From Cylindrobasidium torrendii FP15055 ss-10 (Eukaryota > Basidiomycota > Agaricomycetes > Agaricales > Physalacriaceae): a stretch of 26,541 bases of DNA. The stretch is taken from assembly GCA_000934385.1 (NCBI GenBank), contig KN880662.1, forward strand, positions 1 to 26,541. The letters are read 5' to 3'. Position numbers and translations under genes: made by a program. Positions 17,302-26,541 of the stretch are shown here, piece after piece; the stretch's first letter is position 1; every line of letters begins with the position of its first letter. Below the pieces are notes generated by a model that ran no database searches, was not told the DNA's origin, and saw only the letters and a list, made by a program, of their open reading frames with translations.

Positions 17302-20048
17302 TCATACCATATTTTCATCTCCATCCCTCTCACCACGGCGAAGCATCTTGCGAACAAGCTTTTGGGTTTTCCTTCCAAACCCTCCTTCCGCCGCTTCCCT
17401 TGCCACTGCCCCCGGCGTGTCCTGTGCTTTCCCCGCCTTTAAGAGAGCTTCCTTTGCACTGTCCCGCACTTCGTCCGCCTTTTTCTTCTCTTCCCTCGCC
17501 TTTCCAAGCGCCCTCTCCGCCCCTTTCAGCGCTTCCTCTGCCTCGTCCCGTGCTTCGCCAAACTTGTCCCCAAACTCCAACACCTTCTTGCGCATTTCCG
17601 TCACCTTGGCTTCAGCGTCCCACTCCTCAAACTTCGCATTCCACACCTTCTTCCGTGCCTCCCCCCACACCGCTCGCTTTGCCTCCTGAGACTTCCACAC
17701 GACTTCGGCAGTCTCCCATGCCTGCGCCCAAGTAGGAGCGGGAAGCGGTGGCCACTCCAACGGGTAGACGGCCGGTTCCCAGACTGCGTCCTCGTCGGGT
17801 GGTGGAGAGTCACCGATGAGATTGTCATTGTCAGGGTACTGCAAGTATGGACACGGTTGAAGTGGTTCTACGGACGGGTGGAGCCGCCAATAGGCCAACC
17901 AAGAGTCCCAGCAGTACCATCCGAGGCTCTTGAAGATGGGGTGCAAGAAGGGAAAGAAGTCGACTGGGTCCTGGAAGACAGACGGACTCCGAGCGGGAGG
18001 AGAAGACCGTGCTAAAGCTATCAGATCTAGATATGCCCGAAGATTGACCTCGTCTGATGGCCAATCGTCGAGGTCACGCGGAGACAGGCGAGTAAGCCAT
18101 CGACTTTCCCCAACAAGGACGCTCCATACAATGGGGGGAACATAACCAAGAGATTCTATGATGGAAATATAGGACACACTAGGCGAGTCTTCATGATCAA
18201 GTAGAAGACAGCTCAGAATTTTGCAGGCACGTTTAGAAAAAAGTGCTTGTAGCACGGTGGCATCTTCTTGACTCTGTGATGACGGTACCATCCTTGAAGC
18301 TGCACAGGCCAATGCCAACCCAGTGTCAGACTTCAAATGATCTTCGACATCATCTGTATTGATATCAAAGTGACCACTGTGTTCTGAATGACATAGAATC
18401 CTGAGCATCTGCTCAAAATCATGAATGGTATCCTTAGGAAAGTTGTACGCCCAGCGTAAAGCAGGAAAGTAATCTGGACCGCATCCATTGCTTAGTTGAA
18501 CAAATATGGCTTGCTGTGCATCCCCGTTGAAAAATTCTGCAGGAAATGCACCCAAAGAACGCACAATCAGTGTCTTTGCAGGCATGCTCCCAGTGGTGTT
18601 GTGTAGCCATTGAAGGGCGTTGCAGGCTTGGGTTGCACCTGGATGCTCCTCCAAACACACCGCCGACGCCTTCTCGGCGGCTCGAGCTGTGGGCATAAGC
18701 CTCGAGACCTCGGGTAACTTCAATCTCGCCTGGAATACGGGGTATACGGTGTTGAACATCCAGCGAAGCGCCGTGGAGAGGATGTCGGAGAATGTGGTGC
18801 GGTACGGGGACTCTACGTGGACGATAGCAATGACAATAGAGGCGACGTAGGCGTTGAACAGCGCCGCGGAGATGATCCCCACCGAAATGGCGATACCGCG
18901 CTGCAGAGGCGAGAGGAAGACAACGAGTCCGATGAGGAAGAGGCCGAGGGCAAGGTGAAGGAGTGTGGGAAGAAGTCCTACGATGGTGCGCACGGCGTAC
19001 TTCTCCATCCCATCGTAGCGAAATTGTCTAATCAATGCACGCTCGCGGGGCGTCCCAGAGATAAACGAGACATACTGGCGAAGCCACTGCTTCGATAGCA
19101 CCGCAAGCAGTGCCGATGCCAAACTCAATGCCAGACTTGTGAACCACAGCGCGTTCACCCAGACGTCCGACCGTGCAATGGCCGGTGCGACATCAGCAAC
19201 TTTGATGTCGGAGAGAGAGGAACCAGTAATTGCGGCGCGTTGGACAGCAACGAGCTCGACGAGGAGAGAGACGGTGATAGCGGCGTTGTCCGGTGACAAA
19301 GACTGCGATGTCTGTGCAACGAATGTTGTCAGAACTGCGGCAAATAGACCAGCCTGTGTACATTCCATGAGCCGCGAAGATACACATTTGGAGAGAAAAA
19401 CCGACAAATACAAGCAGGATATCGAGACTATCCGCCGCTTCGCCGACCATCTCGGTATCGAATATTGCCGCCTCGTCGTTGTATGTGAGCCAGACGCGGG
19501 CGTTATCGTGCAGTTCCTCGTATCGCTTGTCCCGAGGGTACTTCTTGGTGTAATCAACAACTGTGCGAACCTTTCAACGGCGGATGGAGAATACAGTGAA
19601 GGATGCGTACGACCCGGAATTTGTATGTTGTTCAACTCTTCCTCCTTCTTCCTCCCACTGCTCTTGTCTTTCTTCAGTCCGAACCTTGTTTCCTTGAATG
19701 GCCCGGAGGTGGCAGGGACTGGATCGGATGCCGCGTTCGTCAATTTTGGACCTGCTGCAGGTGATCAGCATTAGAAGAAACGAGCGTAAACTCGAGAATG
19801 CGCAACTCACATTTCTCTTTATCATCCTCTTCATTGTCGCTTCCATCGCCTTCTGACCCTCCGTCCTCTACCTCCTCTACAGAGACAGCAAGGGATGCAC
19901 GTTCCTTCGAGCGCTCTGACTCGGCGCTTCGAACCCCTGGAGTGACCAGCTCGACGTGCTCCGTATCGCCTTGATCGTCTTGCTCGACAGTCGTACCACT
20001 CGGCACTTGGATGCCTCTGTTCGCAAAACGCTTGGATTTCCTTGACAT
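17302..20048 (-). CDS. DUF6535 domain membrane protein, copy 2 (apparently intact)
   Basis: Four exons, 20048-19811, 19754-19611, 19560-19406 and 19353-17302, total 2589 nt and encode 862 residues. The introns (56, 50 and 52 nt) start GTGAGT, GTACGC and GTCGGT and end in CAG. The phases close correctly and the copy 1 exons have the same lengths. Exon 1 is acidic (NEEDDKEK end). Residues about 130-179 carry VWLTYNDEAAIFD and MVGEAADSLDILLVF. Membrane segments lie near 180-198, 243-268, 303-327 and 334-357, with WVNALWFTSL and SKQWLRQYVSF typical of DUF6535. A long soluble region follows, then an Ala/Glu/Lys-rich coiled-coil tail (about residues 760-830) and GERDGDENMV at the end. The ATG at 20048 is preferred because it begins the sequence conserved with copy 1. 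The frame extends further upstream without support. Function of the family is unknown; membrane location is inferred. The GTCGGT donor is unusual. Confidence 0.88.
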
Positions 20049-20215
20049 AGTGTTCCGCTCGGGACGTGCTGGTGGTGGTGGGAAGAGTACGAAGCGCGCG
20101 TCACACACATGCTGTGATGTTGGCGATGAGATGGCATTCCAGCTGTCACTACACAGCTTCACCTTTGTATTGAGAAGGCTGTTAGGCGCTCGGCCATTAA
20201 ACACACCGAGCAATA
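20049..20215 (-). promoter_or_regulatory. Upstream region of DUF6535 copy 2
   Basis: This region keeps recognisable similarity to 8241-8370 upstream of copy 1 (GGTGGTGG, CACACATGCTGTGATG, GGCTGTTAGGCGCTCGGCC-like boxes). Retention of these boxes in both copies suggests the duplication included the promoter. No TATA box is obvious. Confidence 0.4.
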
Positions 20216-21981
20216 TGTTGGAAAGCTATACACGTACATTCAGCGTCATGAACACCTGCTCGTGTCATTCATTCGTTATCCCCAAGCCTTTGAAATTGTG
20301 GCATGCTTCGCGCTGAGGATAGTGCACCTACTTCATGCATTCCCTTGAAAAAATTGGCACAGCATTCTCGATGGCTAGTGCATACAATTGTGAAGGCTGA
20401 AGTCGTCTTCGGCAAAACTTATTCGACTGGAAAATCCATCGCGCCAAATGAAGAAAAGGACAAAAGGCTGTCTGCGTTGGGCAGCACGACCCATCCCCAT
20501 CCTACTACCAACGCTGTCCGAATTCAGGGAATAAAAGTTTCAAGTCATCGCGCGATTGCTAGTGACTAGTGACCGTCAGTTACGGTAACCCCAGCCTCTC
20601 GCTGCAGAATTCAGATGGAGGGTGGAGATGTCGCCGAGCGCAGAGCGTAGGTCAAGTAGGGTGAACGCGTCGTTTATGGCGATGCATTAACATGAGCATT
20701 TTTTGTAGCGTACAAAGAGTACAGTAGCGTGGGGATACGCGAGCAATGTAGGTGTTCATGCACTCGTGCCCTTTTCCTCGAGAGATAAAATTGCGATTTG
20801 GGGACACGGACCCCACGCCTCCCAGCAATGTAAGCAGAGAGCATACGAGTATATAACCAGGACGTACCATAACCCACAGGGTCATTTTTGGCTGTATGCA
20901 GTTCCCCCGCCTTTGTGCGCACTTCTCCACATCGTCCATTCTGTTGGATGCTGCTCGACCGTTCGGAAGTCCATCCTGTCCGTCGTTTGTGTCTGGATAC
21001 GTGATGTTGGAGTTCCGTGCGCGGGATGCAAGTGCGCAGAGAGGCTACAGATGCGTGGTCCGGTCTGGGGAGGGGAAAGGAGGATGTGCGTATTGCTCTT
21101 GTCCTCGTGGGCCGAGCATCTAGACTGGCGATAAGCAACGCGCCTTCCGGCTTCTAGTACACGACGCACCAATCAGCCCCAGGAGCACCAGCTCTTCATC
21201 CTCCCCGTCTCTCGGCTGCTTTGGCCGCAGAGAACACTGCTATCCCAGAGAACTTATGGATAGGCGCCTGTTTGACATGTTTTAGAACTCATCCTTGCTT
21301 AGACCAAAAGAGCAGGAACGTACCAGCAAAAATGACGCTTGTCATATCGTGTACTCTCCGCTCTTGCATATGTCCATGTCCAGGAAATGGGAGCTAAGCG
21401 GGAACAACAAGCAAGAATATGTAGGCGCCTATTCGTATGTCGGAACGCGTACAAGGCGAAAAGATGACAGACCGCACTCTCCCTAAGTCGAATTCTAGTC
21501 TCATTGTTTTGCAATCCCGTGGCATTCGTCCTGCGAGCCGAATTGACGAGACTACGCCGTGCATAGCAGCGATGATGATGGTGCAAAGCAAACACGGTGA
21601 TTCGGTCCGATCTCCGGAACCACAAACAAGATCAGCGGACGATGGCGCGCGCAAGATTCAGAAGTAAGCACATACGCTTGCCGTCTAAAGTCTCGAATCA
21701 TGTTGACCATCTTTAAAAACGCTATACTATAATCCACATAGTAATGGATTGTGAGGTCGACTGCAGTTCCCTTGAAGGTTGTTGTTAGCTGAACGTGGTC
21801 GAAAATACAAGACACTACTGAAAAATATTCTCATGAAATTCTATTTTTTAAGGCGTACTAGGACCTATTCACTTGACTTTGGAGTACAAGAGGGAGCTCA
21901 TCCAAGTAGTTATTACTTGATGAGGGATGAGCGACTTTGTGGATGCGTCGCGCAGGCCCCGGAAACGAGAGCTCACCACGT
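20216..21981. other. Long intergenic region, no gene supported
   Basis: Overlapping frames of 60-150 codons occur on both strands (for example minus 21138-20674 and plus 20766-21134). They overlap each other, lack known domains and show no splice-joined continuation. CTAGTGACTAGTGACC near 20562 is a small direct repeat. I saw no RNA gene. Confidence 0.5.
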
Positions 21982-22260
21982 TGTAGGGTGAGAGCGAATT
22001 TTTGGATGTAGGTCGACAAGGGACGAGGAAGTTGCTAGGGGAGCGAGCGATTTGATGGAGGAAAATTCCACGCGGTGTACGGAGGTCGTAGGTGCCTCTA
22101 TCTCGATCCGTATGCTGTAGGGTCTGAGTAATGTTCTGGATGTTGATTTCAATGGGTGAACGAGGGACGAGGAAGCTGCTAGGGGAGTGAGCGATTTGAT
22201 GGAGGAAAATTTGGCACGGTATACGGACGTCGTAGATGTCTCTATCTTGAGCCGTATGCC
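21982..22260. repeat. Tandem duplication upstream of the metallothionein-like gene
   Basis: Two units of about 134 and 145 bp, starting TGTAGGGT at 21982 and 22116. GGGACGAGGAAG-TGCTAGGGG, GAGCGATTTGATGGAGGAAA and CGTAG-TG-CTCTATCT recur at a 144-bp offset, and the unit boundary has a 10-bp indel. Each unit holds AGGGG (22037-22041 and 22181-22185), the core of fungal stress-response elements. The array ends about 35 bp before the TATA box, so it probably forms the distal promoter of that gene. Confidence 0.85.
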
Positions 22261-22294
22261 TGCAATTACCTCTCCGTCACCATCCGTGGATAGG

Positions 22295-22301
22295 TATAAA
22301 A
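22295..22301 (+). promoter_or_regulatory. TATA box of the metallothionein-like gene
   Basis: TATAAAA lies 100 bp before the ATG at 22401. The interval between is CA/CT-rich (CCACCACACAAC, ACCACCACTACCAAC) and looks like a highly expressed fungal leader, ending CCAAC-ATG. Confidence 0.8.
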
Positions 22302-22400
22302 GGCTGAGTGGGGATAGACGATTTCTTCAGTTCCCCAGCACTTTTACCACCACACAACTCGATTCCCATAACCACCACTACCAACTCTCGTACTACCAAC

Positions 22401-22641
22401 ATGTTCACCGTACGCTGTTTTCCTCGACATAGACGATACATATTTCCTGACGCCCTTCACAGACCCCCGTCGACCAGACGTGCACTAGCTGCACTTGCGA
22501 GTCGTAAGTGATGCACCGCTTCTTTGCATACTGTGGCTCTCCTTATTCTCGCCTGCTGATGATCGCATCACTCACACATTATACAGTTGCTCTTGCACGA
22601 GCAACGAATGCAAGTGCGCGGACTGTAACTACAAGCAGTAA
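22401..22641 (+). CDS. Metallothionein-like cysteine-rich protein, 34 aa, three exons
   Basis: Exons 22401-22409, 22463-22503 and 22587-22641 join in frame to 105 nt. Intron 1 runs GTACGC...TTCCTGACGCCCTTCACAG and intron 2 GTAAGT...GCCTGCTGATGATC...ATACAG. Both have good donors, branch sites and acceptors. The protein starts MFTTPVDQ, ends CNYKQ and has eight Cys, at 10, 13, 15, 18, 20, 25, 27 and 30. The pattern is C-x2-C-x-C-x2-C-x-C-x4-C-x-C-x2-C, with no aromatic residue among the cysteines and Lys/Ser/Thr between them. Short, Cys-x-Cys-rich proteins of this size are the cytosolic copper/zinc-binding metallothioneins of basidiomycetes. Such proteins chelate metal through thiolate clusters and buffer or detoxify it. 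A TATA box, CA-rich leader and duplicated AGGGG-bearing upstream region fit a strong, inducible gene. Metal preference cannot be read from the sequence. No single frame reveals the gene, so it is easily missed. Confidence 0.88.
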
Positions 22642-22829
22642 ATGCATTGAACAGCTCGCTCCACAAGCTCGCGGCTAGTCTGGCATAACAACATCCTTCA
22701 TTCACCCTACGCAGAAGTAGAGTACGAGGATTCTTGTATGATGGGATGTAGCACTTCGAAGGTGGATGAATTGATATGAATTACTTATGACAAGCACCAA
22801 GAATTACTGGGAATCCGTTTCAATAAGTT
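22642..22829. other. Region downstream of the metallothionein-like gene
   Basis: Probable 3' untranslated region and spacer. No further gene is seen. Confidence 0.5.
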
Positions 22830-23880
22830 TCCTATCGAACAAGAAACCCAGAACAAGAGAAACGGATGTTGCTTGCTCGAGCAGTCGGCGGTGTGCACTT
22901 GGTTCGACGAACGTGAAGGGACGAATTAGTCGGTTTTGTCCAGAGCATAATGCTGGCGGAAGGCATGGAAAAGTCAAAAACACCTTTTCCCGAGCCGCTG
23001 CCAATGCTAAGCGCGCCTACATCCCAATTTTCGTCCGTCTCTTCTGAGTTCTCAGTCATCGCAGTGCCCGTCATCAAAATCGTCTCCATTGGCCGTTTCT
23101 GCGCCCAGTCGTTGCAAAGTGTACCGCTGTCAGTAAAGCCCTGGGTAAGCCAGCTGTCTTCGACGTCCGTACGCGTTGAATTCAGCCAGAATCTACCAGT
23201 GATGATGGTAGTTCGGGATCAAGTCGACGGATCAAATCCATTCGCGATCGGTACTGCCTCCGGCGGCGCTTCTCTATTTACGACCACCAGCCTTCGAAGT
23301 TCGAACAGAGGGATTCGGGAAAATATCATTTTCTCTTTTCATTCGCAACGTTAGACGCGAGTTCTATCTGCTCCAGTGGATCGTAAAGCACGAAAGGAAG
23401 GGAGCGTCGGAGCACACAGCGGCCCAAGTTGGTAGCGTGTCCCGGCGACTGAGGTGCGCATACACCAACCTACCTTTTTTGTCGTTGATAGTCGAAGCTC
23501 AAAAACCTTGTAGGTATTGTGTTCAGGACCAGCGAATCTGTGCTGTACGCGATTTGGTAGCGGCCAGCCAACTCGGGGAGCCTTGTCGCACCTTGCGATA
23601 CGTCAAACGAACAGCATGGGCGACCATAGACCTCCTTTTCCGTTGGCGCGCGCGGTAGTCTCTACTTCCAATCAGGTATCGGGTGGGAGTATGGATCGCG
23701 ACCTGTTGTGTCGCGTTTCTTGGTATGTCTTTGCTTGTCTATCGCGTTGGAAGGGGTGGTAATCTAGCATTAGATGCGGCCTACCCGTCGAACGCGTACC
23801 AGGAGTCAATCCGTTTCCTCCCCAACACCACGGATTTCTTTAGGCAACCTGGTGGCTTCAAACCCGCATTCTAGCGACAC
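22830..23880. repeat. Repeat block C, diverged member of the D/A/B family
   Basis: Landmarks shared with block B in order are CCGCTGCCA with CGCGCC (22995 versus 25738), GGTAGTTCGGGATCA with TACTGCCTCCGGCGGCGCTT (23208 versus 25935), GACTGAGGTGCGCATACACC (23444 versus 26166), CAAAAACCTTGTAG-TATTGT (23500 versus 26220) and GATCGCGACCTGTTGTGTCG (23693 versus 26403). An intron-like GTATGTCTTT...GTAATCTAGCATTAG runs from 23722 to 23774. The plus frame after it reads AAYPSNAYQESIRFLPNTTD and DGGLFIHYDGITSKD, separated by a stop. Minus frames share (D/T)E(S/N)-x-VGA(F/L) with block B. No family is recognised. Confidence 0.7.
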
Positions 23881-24763
23881 CTTGATGGTGGTCTGTTTAT
23901 TCACTACGATGGTATCACAAGCAAGGATCCGTTCAAGAGTGCGCCTTCTCTATCATCAAGCCCGGATAGCACATTAACCTCTTGTTCACAGTCAAGGCGC
24001 TGCCGGAAATCTCGCGCGACTTCCGTGGCTTGAGCGGTTAAACGCAAAACAGTCATGGGAAAGCCAAGCGCGACGCTTTGCTTCGCGACCCGAACGTGCT
24101 GGGTAGCAATTGGGTCCCGATTTCGCGGACATCTACACGACTTGTGGCAACTCGAAGCCCGCATAGACCACTACAAAGCTGTATCTGGCAAGGTCGTTGA
24201 CCAAGATTCTGTGCACCTTGCATATATGACGCGCAGCTTCCGTCGTCCTTGACCTTTTCCACTCCAGGTCCTTTGCTTCTCGATTCACTATAACATTGTA
24301 GTTCAGTACGCGCGGGCTAGAAGACGATACGAGCACCTCGGCTGCAAGCCAACGGTCTCACGATTGAGCTTGACTCGGGCGGCTTTTTTCGATCTTGGAA
24401 CAAATTTGGTGTCCTCAAACAAGGAATTTCTGCTTGTGAACAGCTTCGATTGACGATATTCAAGCTTAAGCCGGGCTGAGGGATAGAGCAAGGTCTGCAT
24501 GGAGGGTGAAGATTCTCTGATGACTTTGTTCTTTTATTTATAAGTGTTATTCTCAATCTTGCTCATCCACTTCATCTGCTCTCGCAGTTGGGTGTGCTTA
24601 AGCAAGTCAGATACGCAAATTCGAAATCTAATTCAATGTGCTTACAAGTATCTACATGAGTATTTGTTCGATAGATAAACACAAATGGTAATAGTATTGC
24701 ATCGCGGTCTACCTTCGAGTCTGTGGCATGCTCGCAGGGCCGTGTCCTCGGCACATGCTTATA
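23881..24763. other. Remnants without an intact gene
   Basis: Plus-strand peptide strings such as VKALPEISRDFRGLSG, LLRDPNVLGSNWVPI and LWQLEARIDHYKAVSGKVVD look protein-like but lie in different frames with stops between. They suggest a decayed gene that may continue from block C. I could not identify the family. Nothing is recognised from about 24300 to 24760. Confidence 0.4.
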
Positions 24764-26541
24764 CTACATCTCGAAGCCAAACGGTAACCCCCCTTCACCG
24801 GGTCCATGACTTCCTCTAGGGTCAACTGAACCTTTGCTGTCTTCACTGTTTCCGAGCGTCAGATGAGAGGTCCCAGATCGATCCTGAGCTTGTTGGGAGC
24901 GAGAGGGAATGGATATGTTTGTGAGCTGCGAGGATGTTGAGTGAGGTGTTGACGAGTAACGCAGTGACAATGGAATCCCCGCACCCTTGTGAAAGTATTC
25001 GCGTTGGAATTCAGGTGTGAGAAAGTTCGCCTAGGGATGAATTGTGTGCGTTGAGGGAGGTCGTGAGATAGAGACGTAGTGCCGGAATCGTGTAGACCAA
25101 GACGTTTACCGCCAGTGTGTTAATCTCGATTCGCCATGCTGGCCGTCCCCGAAGCCAACACCCTTTCTCCCGTATCCAGGTGCAGCTCGAAGTTATCGAG
25201 AACAGGCTGGAGTGGTATTTCTTCAACGTTGTAGGTACCCTATTCGCGCACAAGGCGCTACAGTACTTCGCGTACGCGTTCTGAGTGATTCCATCTTGTT
25301 CTGATGCGACGGTCTCCTCGGCCGGAAGGGCTTTGCTGCAGCTGCATATCCAGGATGGGATCGGAAGGACGCAGCTCTGTATCACAGGCAGATACGAGAC
25401 GTGAGGGATACGCAGAGGATTACGATGCAGAGCGAACTGGGAGGTTTAACTCCAGCGACAAATAGTACGCGATGTGGGTGGACTTGTTTGCGCGAAATGG
25501 TCAGCGGCCCGCCTTATCCACATCGTAACTATGAGAGTGCATCAAGGCAAAACGCGAGGGAGAAAAATGCGTCGAATGGCACGAAGAAGCGAAGAATGGA
25601 AATGAAAAGCAGGAAAGGGAGGAATATATGCGTGAAAATTGAATGATGAACGGCGAACGCACCTTGTTGAGTATGACCATCAGGACAATCAACTCGTGCA
25701 ATGCCTCAATATCGTCCCCACAGGGCAAATTCCTGCCGCTGCCACCAAACGCGCCCACATTCGATTCGTCGACCACGTCCTCTGGGTCATTGAATCTGTT
25801 GTATTCGCCGGGTCTGTGCTTGCTCCATACGAGATGTTATGCCGTACATTGGATCTGGCGTGCGAGTCCTGGGTATTCGACCCTCTAGCTCCCTGTGGGC
25901 CCTGTGTATGCGTCGTTTCCAGCCGGCGGGATGGTGGTTCGGAGTCAAAGACGACGGATCACGATCGATACTGCCTCCGGCGGCGCTTCTCCTCAGTTCT
26001 CCTCTTACATCCACCACAGGCCAGAACCGACCTTCGAACAAAGGAATTTGGATAATATCGCACTTCCTTTTTCTATTTTCAACGTCCGATGTGTGCTCTA
26101 TTCCCTCTGGACCCAAGAAGCACGAATGAAAGCGCCCACAATGGCTAGGGGTAGTCTGTCTCGGTGACTGAGGTGCGCATACACCAATGCCTCCTCCCTA
26201 CATCTTCCTGAGAAGCTCACAAACCTTGTAGTCATTGTCTTCAGGTGCAGCGGATCCATGCTGTACGCGAGTTCGCAGCGGTCAACCAACTCTAGGAGCA
26301 GTGTCGCACCTCGCCAAACGATCAGAATGAGCGAACATAAAGCTTTTTTCCCATTGGAGGGCACGGGAGTCTCTATGTCCGTCCAGTTGTTTGGTAGGGG
26401 CATGGTTCGCGACCTGTTGCGTCGCGTCGTCGGGTACGTCTTCATTTTTCTCTGTGTGGTGCTGGATCGCGCTGACTGGGCATCAAATAGTGACGAGATC
26501 CTACCTCGGAGAGAGAATACGAGCTCACGCGCTATGAGAAC
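24764..26541. repeat. Repeat block B, running off the window
   Basis: This is collinear with blocks A, D and C. On minus it reads DPEDVVDESNVGAFGGSGRN then LPCGDDIEALHELIVLMVIL before a GTGCGTTCG donor at about 25663, where block A also has AAG-GTGCGTTCG. Near 25196 it reads FELHLDTGERVLASGT. Near 26541 it reads VLIARELVFSLR, against VLIAREFIFSLR in block A. The low-coordinate end (24970-24764, minus) is a Ser/Pro/Gly-rich tail ending PFGFEM-stop. In-frame stops occur, so this copy is also damaged, or its exon structure is not fully resolved. The plus strand has the GTACGTCTTC...GCTGACTGGGCATC intron-like piece at 26436. Confidence 0.7.

Noticed and set aside
19139..19774. 211-codon plus-strand frame opposite DUF6535 copy 2
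   Set aside because: It lies antisense to exons 2-4 and two introns of a well supported gene and has no domain of its own.
20674..21138. 154-codon minus-strand frame with overlapping plus-strand frames
   Set aside because: Frames compete on both strands, no domain is visible and no splice partner was found.
22187..22511. Plus-strand frames covering the metallothionein-like promoter and first exons
   Set aside because: They cross the TATA box, leader and intron 1, and they read the cysteine exon in the wrong frame.

Overview
The window reads as nuclear DNA of a basidiomycete fungus, most likely an agaricomycete. Short introns of about 45-85 nt carry CTAAC/CTGAC-like branch sites, a tRNA-Arg has a canonical intron at position 37/38, and two genes match the DUF6535 membrane-protein family that is expanded in Agaricomycetes. 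It looks like an accessory, repeat-rich stretch. Few genes are intact, several are broken, and a 100-N scaffold gap (11302-11401) interrupts one repeat copy.

Layout. 1-422: N-terminal part of a minus-strand gene with an AT-hook-like GRPRK motif, running off the edge. 713-803: tRNA-Arg(UCU). 1331-1690: degenerate tandem repeats and a purine/pyrimidine-rich element that recurs at 13330. 2870-4416: decayed plus-strand gene of an agaricomycete trypsin-like serine-protease-like family. 5240-8240: a DUF6535 3'-end fragment, then DUF6535 copy 1, whose first exon carries a stop. 9010-11301: repeat block D. 11402-13885: repeats without a gene. 13885-14219: a second DUF6535 3'-end fragment. 14235-16830: repeat block A, a direct duplicate of block D. 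17302-20048: DUF6535 copy 2, apparently intact with four exons. 20216-21981: no recognised gene. 21982-22641: a tandemly duplicated upstream region, a TATA box and a tiny three-exon gene for a 34-residue, eight-cysteine metallothionein-like protein. 22830-26541: two more diverged members of the block D/A repeat family (C and B).

The clearest new gene is the metallothionein-like one at 22401-22641. No single reading frame shows it, because it is split into exons of 9, 41 and 55 nt. The other theme is local amplification and decay. DUF6535 appears four times on the same strand within about 15 kb, and an unidentified gene-sized repeat appears four times. No operon-like cooperation is expected. 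The genes are separately transcribed eukaryotic units, and I infer no shared pathway.
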